Shown here: piece by piece, positions 7,312-13,977 of the stretch
Layout of the letters: the number at the start of each line of letters is the position of its first letter
Position numbering within the stretch: the first letter of the stretch is position 1
Source: Paenibacillus sp. 598K
Lineage (GTDB): Bacteria > Bacillota > Bacilli > Paenibacillales > Paenibacillaceae
NCBI RefSeq assembly: GCF_003851045.1
Contig: NZ_BFBX01000091.1
Location: forward strand, 1 to 33,947
Reading direction: 5' to 3'
DNA length: 33,947 nt
Notes under the pieces: model-generated
Told to the model about the DNA's origin: nothing
Database searches by the model: none
What the model saw: the letters and a program-made list of their open reading frames with translations, nothing else
Translations under genes and position numbers: made by a program

Positions 7312-7393
7312 TGCGTCCACCATCCTTTGATCAGACTGCGCCAGATTCGAGCTCGACGCCTCTTCGGCCTTTCAGGGCAGTCTGAGAGATGCC

Positions 7394-7429
7394 TCTATAA
7401 TAGCCGAAAAACCGCCTTCCCCGCAACTC
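7394..7429 (-). promoter_or_regulatory. likely sigma-A promoter of ferritin
   Basis: Read leftward: TTGCGG, 18-bp spacer, TATTAT. It lies about 90 nt upstream of the ferritin start. The hexamers are only moderately close to consensus. Confidence 0.5.
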
Positions 7430-7445
7430 GCGCCACATCTGCATC

Positions 7446-7491
7446 TTGTGAATTTCTTCCATTCGACCTATAATGAGTATGGTGCATTATA
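7446..7491 (+). promoter_or_regulatory. promoter and palindrome upstream of the methyltransferase/isoprenoid/RiPP operon
   Basis: TTGTGA (7446-7451), a 17-bp spacer and TATAAT (7469-7474) form a good sigma-A promoter about 45 nt before the operon start. The -10 box is half of a perfect inverted repeat TATAATG-N9-CATTATA (7469-7491), placed where a repressor would act. ACCTATAAT occurs twice (7466-7474 and 7491-7499). Confidence 0.68.
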
Positions 7492-7517
7492 CCTATAATA
7501 GAGAAGGAAGGACCTGA

Positions 7518-8288
7518 ATGAGAGCCCCTTGCGATCTATTCGACAGGATGTTATCCCTGACTACCGAACTATTCGAGCCTATGGAACATGCCCTGTTTTT
7601 TGAACCATTGCTATCGCAGGCCCCGGTCGGTCGTGTACTGGACATCGGCAGCGGCAATGGCGCCTATCTGGCGCGACTGCAGGAGCGTTATCCCAACCTC
7701 GACTGTCTCGGGGTGGAGCTGGAGCCGGACATCCATGCCCGCTCCGCAGCCCGCCAGCGCGAGCGACTGGCCTTCCAGCTCGGCAACTATGAGGAGCTGG
7801 CCGATACACAGACCTACCATCTCGTCCTCGCGCGCCTCGTCGTGCCGCATCTGAGCGACCGCCGCCACCTCGGCTCCTGGCTGCTGCCGAGGATGCAACC
7901 AGGCGGGAGGCTGGTCATCCTCGATGCGGACGAGGATGACCTGCAGCATCACGACGGCTTGCCGTTATTCTCAGAGCTCTATCGCCGCGCCAGGACCGGA
8001 CTGCACCGTAGTCCGTTGATGCGACTGGAGGACGCGCTGCGGCTCGAGCTGACATCTGCCGGATGGACGCATCTGGGGACCAGGCGATATCAGATTCGCG
8101 CCGATCGCCTGGAGGCGAAGGCTCAGCTGTATATGTACATGCGGCTTGTAACCGAATACACGCTGCGATCGCCTGTGCCGCCAGCGCACGCGGAGGAGCT
8201 GTTTTCCTGGCTGATCGACCCCGATTCGGATTATAACATCCGCATGTTCGGCATGGTATTCGCCCCGACCCAGGTGTCGGACACTTAA
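7518..8288 (+). CDS. class I SAM-dependent methyltransferase
   Basis: A 256-residue Rossmann-fold methyltransferase. Motif I is VLDIGSGNGAY (40-50), the motif II acidic residue is in LGVELEPD (64-71), and the motif IV/post-I region is TYHLVLARLVVPHL. The C-terminal third is helical and may shape the acceptor site. The acceptor is unknown. It is the first gene of a tight rightward operon: only 13 nt separate it from the isoprenoid-synthase-like gene, and the AAGGAGG of that gene lies in the gap. Context suggests it acts on an isoprenoid diphosphate, on the modified peptide, or on a side-chain or carboxyl group of the product; none of these is shown. GAAGGAAGG precedes its ATG. Confidence 0.88.
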   Translation: MRAPCDLFDRMLSLTTELFEPMEHALFFEPLLSQAPVGRVLDIGSGNGAYLARLQERYPNLDCLGVELEPDIHARSAARQRERLAFQLGNYEELADTQTYHLVLARLVVPHLSDRRHLGSWLLPRMQPGGRLVILDADEDDLQHHDGLPLFSELYRRARTGLHRSPLMRLEDALRLELTSAGWTHLGTRRYQIRADRLEAKAQLYMYMRLVTEYTLRSPVPPAHAEELFSWLIDPDSDYNIRMFGMVFAPTQVSDT

Positions 8289-8301
8289 GGAGGCGACTGT
8301 A

Positions 8302-9246
8302 TTGCATTGGTTTGAGGATTATCGCGAGGAGCTAGGGATGCTGTTCGGCGATGCGGAGCGCCGCATCGGACAATTCCCGCCGCCGTTGGATGAGCTCGGA
8401 CGGCGTTATGTCGCCGCCTTCAACCCGCTCCTCGAAGGCAGCGCCAAAAACTATATTTGTTATCTTCTCCCTTACTGGCTGGAGCGCTCCTTGCCGCTGC
8501 GACGCGAGCAGACGCGCGAGCTGGCGTTGGCCAACATTTTCGTCATGCTCCATTACTTCATCCAGGACGATGTCATGGATGCGCCCTCTTCGCCGACTGA
8601 CCGCACCCGGCAGCTCGCGTTATCCGGCCTGTTCCAGCTCCAGTATCTCGCCGGTTACCGCGAGCTTTTCCCGCATGACTCGGTCTTCTGGCAGCACCAT
8701 GACGACTACGCTGCCGAGTGGGCCGATACGGTGTGCAATGAAGGCAACGACAACTACTTCCTCACCGACCCGCTACGCATCGCCAAAAAAGCCGGCCCCG
8801 TCAAGCTGGCCAGCACCGGCGCGCTGTTGCTGACCGACCATGAGCATTGGATCTATCCGGTGTCGGAAATGGTCGATCTGCTGCTGTTGACACTGCAGAT
8901 GAACGATGATTGGGCCGACTGGGAGGAGGATCTGGAGACAGGCAGCTACAATGGCCTGCTCGCGCTCGTCAAGTCGCTGCGAAGCTCGGAATCCGGCGCA
9001 ACCTTGACGGCTGCCGAGGTCCGCTCCTCGCTCTACGTCGGCGGAGCGATGACCCGCTATAGCGCCCGTGCGATCGCCACCCATCAGCGGCTGCGATCGC
9101 TGGAGGTATCCTGCCCGGACCTGCTCGCCTTCCATCAATACCTGACAGATAGTCTGGCTGAGGCCAGCGCCCGAATCGAGAGCGAGAGGAAGTCTCTGGA
9201 ACTAGGAGCATTGAATCACTGGATCTACAAAAACCGCACAAATTAG
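8302..9246 (+). CDS. class I isoprenoid-synthase-like enzyme (ComQ/polyprenyl synthase/terpene synthase fold)
   Basis: A 314-residue, almost wholly helical protein, started at TTG (8302) with AAGGAGG 8 nt upstream. Two aspartate-rich motifs fit Mg2+-diphosphate binding: DDVMD (89-93) within HYFIQDDVMDAP, and DDWAD (202-206) within LQMNDDWADWEED. The second also reads as the terpene-synthase pattern ND-x-x-A-x-x-x-E (201-209). Two DDxxD-type motifs are usual for trans-prenyl-diphosphate synthases and the ComQ group that prenylates the ComX pheromone. The enzyme is compact, lacks signals for export, and may act as a prenyltransferase or a cyclase. Placement directly before a RiPP precursor ending in Trp favours peptide prenylation. 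Fold assignment is firm; activity is inference. Confidence 0.8.
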   Translation: MHWFEDYREELGMLFGDAERRIGQFPPPLDELGRRYVAAFNPLLEGSAKNYICYLLPYWLERSLPLRREQTRELALANIFVMLHYFIQDDVMDAPSSPTDRTRQLALSGLFQLQYLAGYRELFPHDSVFWQHHDDYAAEWADTVCNEGNDNYFLTDPLRIAKKAGPVKLASTGALLLTDHEHWIYPVSEMVDLLLLTLQMNDDWADWEEDLETGSYNGLLALVKSLRSSESGATLTAAEVRSSLYVGGAMTRYSARAIATHQRLRSLEVSCPDLLAFHQYLTDSLAEASARIESERKSLELGALNHWIYKNRTN

Positions 9247-9266
9247 TAGTAAATACCTACGGGACA

Positions 9267-9275
9267 TGCTATACT
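9267..9275 (+). promoter_or_regulatory. extended -10 element before the RiPP precursor
   Basis: TGCTATACT is an extended -10 (TG-n-TATACT) in the 78-nt gap before the precursor gene; the -35 region (TAGTAA) is poor, as is usual for extended -10 promoters. It could give the precursor extra transcription beyond the operon promoter. Confidence 0.5.
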
Positions 9276-9324
9276 TGAGCGGGAATCATATCCAATATCT
9301 TACGTATAAGGGAGCGAATTATCC

Positions 9325-9567
9325 ATGTCTGCTGAACAGATCCTTAAGACCCAAATCATCCAAAAAGCTTGGGAAGACGCCGCATTCAAGCAAGAGCTGC
9401 TCACCGACCCGAAAAAAGCCATCGAGTCCGCATTTGGTATCGTCGTCCCTGATTCCATCGAGCTCTCAGCTGTCGAAGAGACGACCAGCAAGTTTTATCT
9501 GGTCATCCCTCCGAATCCCGCTGAAGTGCTGAGCGGAGACGATCCAGCTCCAGCGGGTATGTGGTAA
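9325..9567 (+). CDS. NHLP-leader (nitrile hydratase alpha-like) RiPP precursor peptide
   Basis: An 80-residue precursor. Residues 5-64 match the nitrile-hydratase-type leader: IIQKAWEDAAFKQELLTDPK (11-30), KAIESAFGIVVPDSIEL (31-47), then a beta-type TTSKFYLVIPPNP (53-65). This is the leader of proteusin/NHLP natural products and is derived from the nitrile hydratase alpha subunit. The catalytic metal-binding Cys cluster of a true hydratase is absent. The short tail AEVLSGDDPAPAGMW (66-80) is the candidate core, ending in Trp80. No Cys or Ser/Thr-rich core is present, so lanthionine or thiazole chemistry is unlikely. AAGGGAG lies 10 nt before the ATG. It follows the isoprenoid-type enzyme and ends 6 nt before the stop of the convergent histidine kinase. 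Confidence 0.85.
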   Translation: MSAEQILKTQIIQKAWEDAAFKQELLTDPKKAIESAFGIVVPDSIELSAVEETTSKFYLVIPPNPAEVLSGDDPAPAGMW

Positions 9568-9573
9568 TATCGA

Positions 9574-11490
9574 TCAAAGCGGGGCGCTCACGGACGGAAA
9601 GCGCAGTACGGCTTCCGTCCCGACGCCTTTTACACTGCGGAACTCCAGCTTCCCCTGCATCACCTCGATAATCCGGAACGTCACCATCAACCCCAGCCCC
9701 GTCCCCTTTGTTTTATTCGAGAAGTAAGGCTCCCCCAGCTTGGCCAATTCCGATGCATTCATGCCTTCCCCGTCATCCTTGATATGGACCACAACATCTT
9801 CTTGCTCCTTATACGCCCAGATACGGATCTCGCCTTGCCCATTCAAGGCTTCGATGCTGTTTTTGATAATGTTGATAAATGCCTGCTTCAGCTTCGACGA
9901 GTTGCCCTGGATGTACAACTGGGCCGGGATGTCGAGCACAATGGTACCGCCCTGCAGATTGGCCAGCGGCCGCAGGATGCCTTCGATATGCTTCAGCTCC
10001 AGCGCGATATTCAGGATCGACACTTCCTCGAGCTCCGGCTTGGCGAAGGTGAGGAAGTCCGTGATGATATGGGACGCCCGATCCAGCTCGTCGATCGCAA
10101 GCGCCATATAATGCCTGTCCTTGGCCGAAGAGTTTTCCCTCAGCAGCTGTAGGAAGCCGCGCGTCACCTGCAACGGGTTTCGCACCTCATGGGCGACCGA
10201 TGCGGCGAGGCCGCTGATGATCTCCATCTTCTCCGAGCGTTGCAGCCTTGTGTTGAACATCTCCAACTCCTTGGAGTAGGTGATCAGCTGCTTGTGATCG
10301 CTGGCGAAGCGGCGACCGAGGATGATGATCAGCGAGACGACGAAGCAGACGATGCCCCATTTCCACAGGATCAGATCGTAATTGCCCGCCCGCAAGTAGA
10401 ACAGCATCAGATCAATAATGCCCAGCATCGCAAAAATCATAAAGCCGGTCGAGAAAATAAGCGCCACCTTGTTGCCCTTGAAAGCGAAGTAGACCGAGCA
10501 GATGAACAGTATGGACAACTGCACGAGCATGATGCACCCGAGCGCCGTCACCGTAATCAGAAAATAGATGTCATAGTAGTGATAATCGGTCAGGATATTG
10601 ATGATCGAGCAGACTAGACAAAATAACGAGTACCCTACCTGGAACTTGCGAAACTTGGTCACAAACCCCAGCTTGCGCCCCTCCATCATCCGCTCGAAAA
10701 AATACGTCAACGACGGCAACAGAACAAGCAAGGACAGATCAAAAAGATGAAAAGCGAACTTGCCGATCTGCGGATAGAACGTATACAGATACGGCGAATA
10801 GGTAATAATCAGCATGCCGGTGGGCAAAATAATCAACAGGAGCGAGATCCACCGCTTCAGCTGCTCCCGCTGTAAAAAGGCCGAACACACCAGCATAATC
10901 AAGGCAATAAATACAAAGGCCGCGCCAAGGACGATATCAAACAAGCCTTGTTGCACGTATTGCTTCAGCAAGGGGCCGTATTCTCCGACGACGACAGGCT
11001 GATCCAGACCGATCCGCGCCGTCGCGGTATCAACACGGATCATAAGCTCCTGTCCGGCGTGCGTCGGTTCGATCGGAATCAGGATTTGATGAACATCGAA
11101 TAAATGGTTGCGTTCCGCCTCGTAGAGCAGCTCGCCGCCTATGTAGATCTGTACATTTTGTCCGTAAAGACGTTCGATGAACAGCGTGTTGTGCTCCCAC
11201 GGCAGTTCGGGCAATTGCAATCTCAACGACGCTGCGGACACTTGCTCGGGAAGCGAGACCAGCGGTTCGTGGTCGGCGATCTTGAACCAATCCGTCCGCA
11301 CCGGCGGGCTGCCATCAGGCGCAGGCGAATCCGTTTCCCAGTGCATCTGCCATTCTCGCACGGCATGGCTTGTCGCAGCGTCGGCCGAATCGCGCTCCTC
11401 ATGTTGGGCAAGCATTGTGGCTGGCGCACCTAGCAGCAGGATTGCCAAGAGAAGACAGATCATCGGCCAATACAAAGGCAAAGCTTTCAT
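9574..11490 (-). CDS. membrane sensor histidine kinase (7TMR-DISM-type sensor)
   Basis: 638 residues from the ATG at 11490, chosen because it begins a clean signal peptide (MKALPLYWPMICLLLAILLL) and follows a GGGGG stretch. Domains: an extracellular beta-rich DISM-like domain (about 40-170), a block of seven to eight transmembrane helices (about 180-395), a coiled linker, HisKA with the phospho-acceptor His434 in SVAHEVRNPLQVTRGF, then the ATPase domain with N-box (NIIKNSIEA, 540-548), DDGEGM and GTGLGL (596-601). The kinase core resembles sporulation-type Kin kinases (phosphorelay input) more than NarL-pairing ComP. There is no adjacent response regulator. It converges on the RiPP operon, with 6 nt between the stop codons. 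Confidence 0.9.
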   Translation of the reverse strand: MKALPLYWPMICLLLAILLLGAPATMLAQHEERDSADAATSHAVREWQMHWETDSPAPDGSPPVRTDWFKIADHEPLVSLPEQVSAASLRLQLPELPWEHNTLFIERLYGQNVQIYIGGELLYEAERNHLFDVHQILIPIEPTHAGQELMIRVDTATARIGLDQPVVVGEYGPLLKQYVQQGLFDIVLGAAFVFIALIMLVCSAFLQREQLKRWISLLLIILPTGMLIITYSPYLYTFYPQIGKFAFHLFDLSLLVLLPSLTYFFERMMEGRKLGFVTKFRKFQVGYSLFCLVCSIINILTDYHYYDIYFLITVTALGCIMLVQLSILFICSVYFAFKGNKVALIFSTGFMIFAMLGIIDLMLFYLRAGNYDLILWKWGIVCFVVSLIIILGRRFASDHKQLITYSKELEMFNTRLQRSEKMEIISGLAASVAHEVRNPLQVTRGFLQLLRENSSAKDRHYMALAIDELDRASHIITDFLTFAKPELEEVSILNIALELKHIEGILRPLANLQGGTIVLDIPAQLYIQGNSSKLKQAFINIIKNSIEALNGQGEIRIWAYKEQEDVVVHIKDDGEGMNASELAKLGEPYFSNKTKGTGLGLMVTFRIIEVMQGKLEFRSVKGVGTEAVLRFPSVSAPL

Positions 11491-11536
11491 AGGACCCCCA
11501 TCATTCAGAAGTAATCGCATGGAATATCTATAAAAT

Positions 11537-11543
11537 TTCGACA
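11537..11543 (-). promoter_or_regulatory. possible Spo0A box upstream of the histidine kinase
   Basis: TGTCGAA on the minus strand matches the 0A-box consensus 7 of 7, 46 nt upstream of the kinase start. A 7-mer can occur by chance, so confidence is low. Confidence 0.3.
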
Positions 11544-11728
11544 AACTTCCGCTTCGTCCTTCCGAATTCGCTACAAAGACAAAAATAAAATTCATTCTCA
11601 ATGATCCTAAAGACCCGGAAAACCCGAAAACCTACTGTCATCGATTCGAATCGCCCAGGTCGGGTAAGGATAATTATATGCGCAGGCAACGCTCCGGCGC
11701 TGCCTCAATACGAAGGAGGTCTGCGATC

Positions 11729-12025
11729 ATGAACGACAAAAACCAACATTCCAACAGCCTGATCACCGAACGCGAGATCGACCCGTCCTTTGGCCTGTTC
11801 GCTGAGGAACGCGTGGCAGACGAAGTGAAGGATGCCGAAACCGAGCTGACGGCAGTCTATCCTGAAGGAGACGCAATCTGCGACAACCACCCTGGGGCAG
11901 AGCAAGCGGCCGAAGCCGAAGCAGCTCAAAATACGCCGATCGATCCGGCGGCCCCGGAGCAAGCGTACCCCGGCGTCGACCTGATCAATGGCGTAGGTGC
12001 GGAACCTGAGAAAGAAACCGAGTAA
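11729..12025 (+). CDS. acidic, probably disordered protein of unknown function
   Basis: 98 residues from the ATG at 11729, which has AAGGAGG 11 nt upstream; the longer frame from 11678 lacks a site. The protein is rich in Glu, Asp, Ala and Pro (EQAAEAEAAQNT, DPAAPEQAYPG, EPEKETE), without hydrophobic segments. The N-terminal part (REIDPSFGLFAEERVADEV) is the only stretch that looks structured. I do not recognise a family. It stands alone between the kinase and OhrR and ends before a strong hairpin. Confidence 0.7.
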   Translation: MNDKNQHSNSLITEREIDPSFGLFAEERVADEVKDAETELTAVYPEGDAICDNHPGAEQAAEAEAAQNTPIDPAAPEQAYPGVDLINGVGAEPEKETE

Positions 12026-12109
12026 ACGATTACTCCATGTCACCGATTATCTCGATGGCGCGGGCCGGTGCCAGAAAATGAAGCGGAGTCATCGGCTCCT
12101 GCTTCTGTT

Positions 12110-12142
12110 CAGCCGGCAGATGTCTGGGACATCTGCCGGCTG
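12110..12142. terminator. 15-bp perfect hairpin between convergent genes
   Basis: CAGCCGGCAGATGTC (12110-12124) pairs perfectly with GACATCTGCCGGCTG (12128-12142) across a 3-nt loop. Neither side has a convincing T-tract, so it may be a weak terminator or a transcript-end protector for the acidic ORF and ohrR. Confidence 0.6.
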
Positions 12143-12165
12143 ATTGTGCGTCTATGGGCCGATTG

Positions 12166-12663
12166 TCAGTCGACGCGTTCGCTGGATTGCAGATCGGCCA
12201 TCAATTCGTGCGAGAGACGATACAGCTCCATAAGTTTTGCTGCCGGCACGCGGGTCATCCCGAACACTTGCGGCGGCACGCAAGCGCCCTGCTCGCGCAG
12301 CTCGCGGCCTTTGTCCGTCAGTCCGATCCGCACGCTCCGCTCGTCCTCGCGATCGCGGATCCGGGTCAAAAGCCCCGCAGTCTCCAGCTTTTTGAGCAAC
12401 GGCGTCAAGGTGCCGGAGTCCAGATACAGACGTGCGCCCAGCTCCTTCACGGTCAGGTCATCCTGCTCCCACAGCACCAGCATGGTCAAATATTGCGTAT
12501 AAGTGAGGTTCATCGCCTTGAGCACCGGCTGATAGCTCCGCGTGATCTCTCGCGAGCAGGCATACAGCGCAAAGCACAGCTGATCCTCCAACCTCATTGA
12601 AGCCGCAGCGGTGTCCATCGATTCGGGAGACAGACGAGCATCCTCTTTTCTCTTGCGACTCAA
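12166..12663 (-). CDS. ohrR: OhrR-type MarR-family peroxide-sensing repressor
   Basis: 165 residues from a TTG at 12663, chosen for the GGGAGGTG 6 nt upstream. It aligns with B. subtilis OhrR across its length: EDQLCFALYACSREITRSYQP (first helix), LTYTQYLTMLVLWE, LYLDSGTLTPLLKKLE (winged HTH), DEDERSV-like wing (DREDERSVRIGLT). The reactive Cys of OhrR corresponds to Cys30 in QLCF; an extra Cys36 (YACS) and a further C-terminal Cys (EQGACVPP) could serve as resolving residues, as in two-Cys OhrR proteins. It represses organic-hydroperoxide defence until oxidised. It is divergent from a glutathione peroxidase gene rather than from ohr. Confidence 0.92.
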   Translation of the reverse strand: MSRKRKEDARLSPESMDTAAASMRLEDQLCFALYACSREITRSYQPVLKAMNLTYTQYLTMLVLWEQDDLTVKELGARLYLDSGTLTPLLKKLETAGLLTRIRDREDERSVRIGLTDKGRELREQGACVPPQVFGMTRVPAAKLMELYRLSHELMADLQSSERVD

Positions 12664-12685
12664 ATGGAACACCTCCCAGGATTGA

Positions 12686-12697
12686 ATTGCATGCAAT
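12686..12697. promoter_or_regulatory. palindrome in the ohrR 5' region (candidate OhrR operator)
   Basis: ATTGCATGCAAT is a perfect 12-bp palindrome, and flanking bases extend the symmetry to 16 of 20. It sits between the ohrR -10 box and its ribosome binding site, where autorepression would act. Confidence 0.6.
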
Positions 12698-12709
12698 CTA
12701 ATTCCGAAT

Positions 12710-12739
12710 ATTATACACCGCCCGCCCAAACGCTGTCAA
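12710..12739 (-). promoter_or_regulatory. consensus sigma-A promoter of ohrR
   Basis: Read leftward: TTGACA, 18-bp spacer, TATAAT; both hexamers are perfect. Confidence 0.85.
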
Positions 12740-12777
12740 AATCCGTCGTGCCTATATATATCGCGTCCCCACAGAAG

Positions 12778-12826
12778 TTGACTCCCCCAACTAAATTGTA
12801 TAAAATTTAATTGTGATCTATACAAT
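12778..12826 (+). promoter_or_regulatory. promoter and operator-like repeats of the glutathione peroxidase gene
   Basis: TTGACT (12778-12783), 17 bp, TAAAAT (12801-12806). Around and after the -10 box lie AAATTGTA, TTTAATTGTG and TATACAAT; ATTGTATA (12795-12802) and TATACAAT (12819-12826) form an 8-bp inverted repeat. These AATTGTA-type halves resemble Bacillus OhrR boxes. Confidence 0.65.
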
Positions 12827-12838
12827 GAGGAGGGAATT

Positions 12839-13318
12839 ATGATGTCCATCTATGACTTCCAGGTGACGACGATTCGAGGCGAGGAGCGTCCGATGAGCGA
12901 CTATAAGGGCGAGGTGCTGCTGATCGTCAATACAGCGACCAAATGCGGGTTTGCGCCGCAATTCGAAGGACTCGAGAAACTGAACAAGCAATATGCCGAG
13001 CAAGGTCTGCGCGTCCTCGGCTTCCCCAGCAATCAATTTGCCAATCAGGAACCCGGCGCCAACGATCAGATCGAACAGACTTGCCAGATCAATCACGGCG
13101 TGACGTTCCCGCTGTTCGCCAAGATCGACGTCAATGGTCAGGATGCGCATCCCCTCTACCAATATCTCGCCCAGGAAGCGCCGGGGCTGCTCGGCTCGAA
13201 GTCCATCAAGTGGAACTTCACGAAGTTCCTCGTCGATCGCGACGGCCGCGTCGTCAAGCGCTTCGGTCCTCAAGATACGCCCGCCAAGATCGAGCCGCAT
13301 ATCCGCAAGCTGCTGTAG
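12839..13318 (+). CDS. glutathione peroxidase family (thioredoxin-dependent type)
   Basis: A 159-residue peroxidase reducing hydroperoxides, in bacteria usually with thioredoxin. The peroxidatic residue is Cys36 in NTATKCGFAPQF (not selenocysteine). The Gln is in FPSNQFANQEPG, and Trp125-Asn126 in KWNFTKFLVD complete the catalytic tetrad. Cys82 in EQTCQINHGVTFP occupies the place of the resolving Cys. Two adjacent ATG codons follow GAGGAGGG; the second (12842) has the better spacing. It is divergent from ohrR with operator-like repeats in its promoter, so peroxide induction through OhrR is likely. Confidence 0.95.
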   Translation: MMSIYDFQVTTIRGEERPMSDYKGEVLLIVNTATKCGFAPQFEGLEKLNKQYAEQGLRVLGFPSNQFANQEPGANDQIEQTCQINHGVTFPLFAKIDVNGQDAHPLYQYLAQEAPGLLGSKSIKWNFTKFLVDRDGRVVKRFGPQDTPAKIEPHIRKLL

Positions 13319-13463
13319 CAGCAAGCTGAGCTAAGGGGACAAAGCAAAAGTGTGTCTGCGACTGCTTCGTCTGCACTTCCTCGCTTGCAAGCTGCCCTCA
13401 CCTCTTTTTGCCTGGCGGTTGTCGCTGGAACTGACACAGCTCCGCATAGGGCCGCGAATGGCT

Positions 13464-13507
13464 AATAGCCTGCCTTGCCCGGTTAGCCGGTGCGAAGGCA
13501 GGCTATT
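13464..13507. terminator. bidirectional terminator-like hairpin
   Basis: AATAGCCTGCCTT (13464-13476) pairs perfectly with AAGGCAGGCTATT (13495-13507). It lies between the convergent peroxidase and ywbE genes. T-tracts are short (TTGTTGT). Confidence 0.7.
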
Positions 13508-13561
13508 GTTGTACGCTGTAGCGCAAGATAATGGCATGCTAGGCCATTACTCCATTCTTCG

Positions 13562-13759
13562 TTATTCCGTAACGATCGTCTTCACCCGACCGACCTGACC
13601 ATCCTGCAGCCTGACCTTGATGCCATGGGGATGCTGCGGGCTCTTGGTCAGCAGCTCCTTGACGACGCCACGGGTCGTCGTCCCTGTCCGCTGGTCCTGC
13701 TTCAGCACGATGTCCACCGTCAGGCCCGGCTTGATGTTGGCTCTCGTCCTTCCGTCCAT
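13562..13759 (-). CDS. ywbE: YwbE family protein
   Basis: A 65-residue protein matching the YwbE/DUF2196 family: RANIKPGLTVDIVLKQDQRT, TTRGVVKELLTKSP, HPHGIKVRLQDGQVGRV. It is a small beta-barrel-like (KOW/SH3-type) fold by pattern. The function is unknown. GGGAGGAGGGA precedes the ATG well. The longer frame reaching 13985 on this strand is a chance extension. It stands alone between two hairpin/promoter regions. Confidence 0.88.
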   Translation of the reverse strand: MDGRTRANIKPGLTVDIVLKQDQRTGTTTRGVVKELLTKSPQHPHGIKVRLQDGQVGRVKTIVTE

Positions 13760-13977
13760 GCGATCCCTCCTCCCTGTGATGGTGCTGATTCCTTACGGTT
13801 TGCCTCATATGGCAGCCCTTTGTACTCCAACCGACGTCCTCATTATGGCATGCTCTTCTGTAGAAGTATACCTCGCCACCGCCGATTTGGATTCCTTGAT
13901 GATGGATATGGTAGAATACGAAGAGATGCGCGGCCCGGCCGCGCGATCCCTTAGCTACCGAACAGGAGGATGCGACG

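Noticed and set aside
9325..9567. Calling the precursor a true ComX
   Set aside because: The leader is clearly of nitrile-hydratase type and not ComX-like; only the gene context and the Trp-ended core are comparable.
9325..9567. Nitrile hydratase alpha subunit gene or fragment
   Set aside because: The catalytic Cys cluster is missing, the gene is far too short, and no beta subunit is present; the leader-plus-short-core form is the RiPP precursor type.
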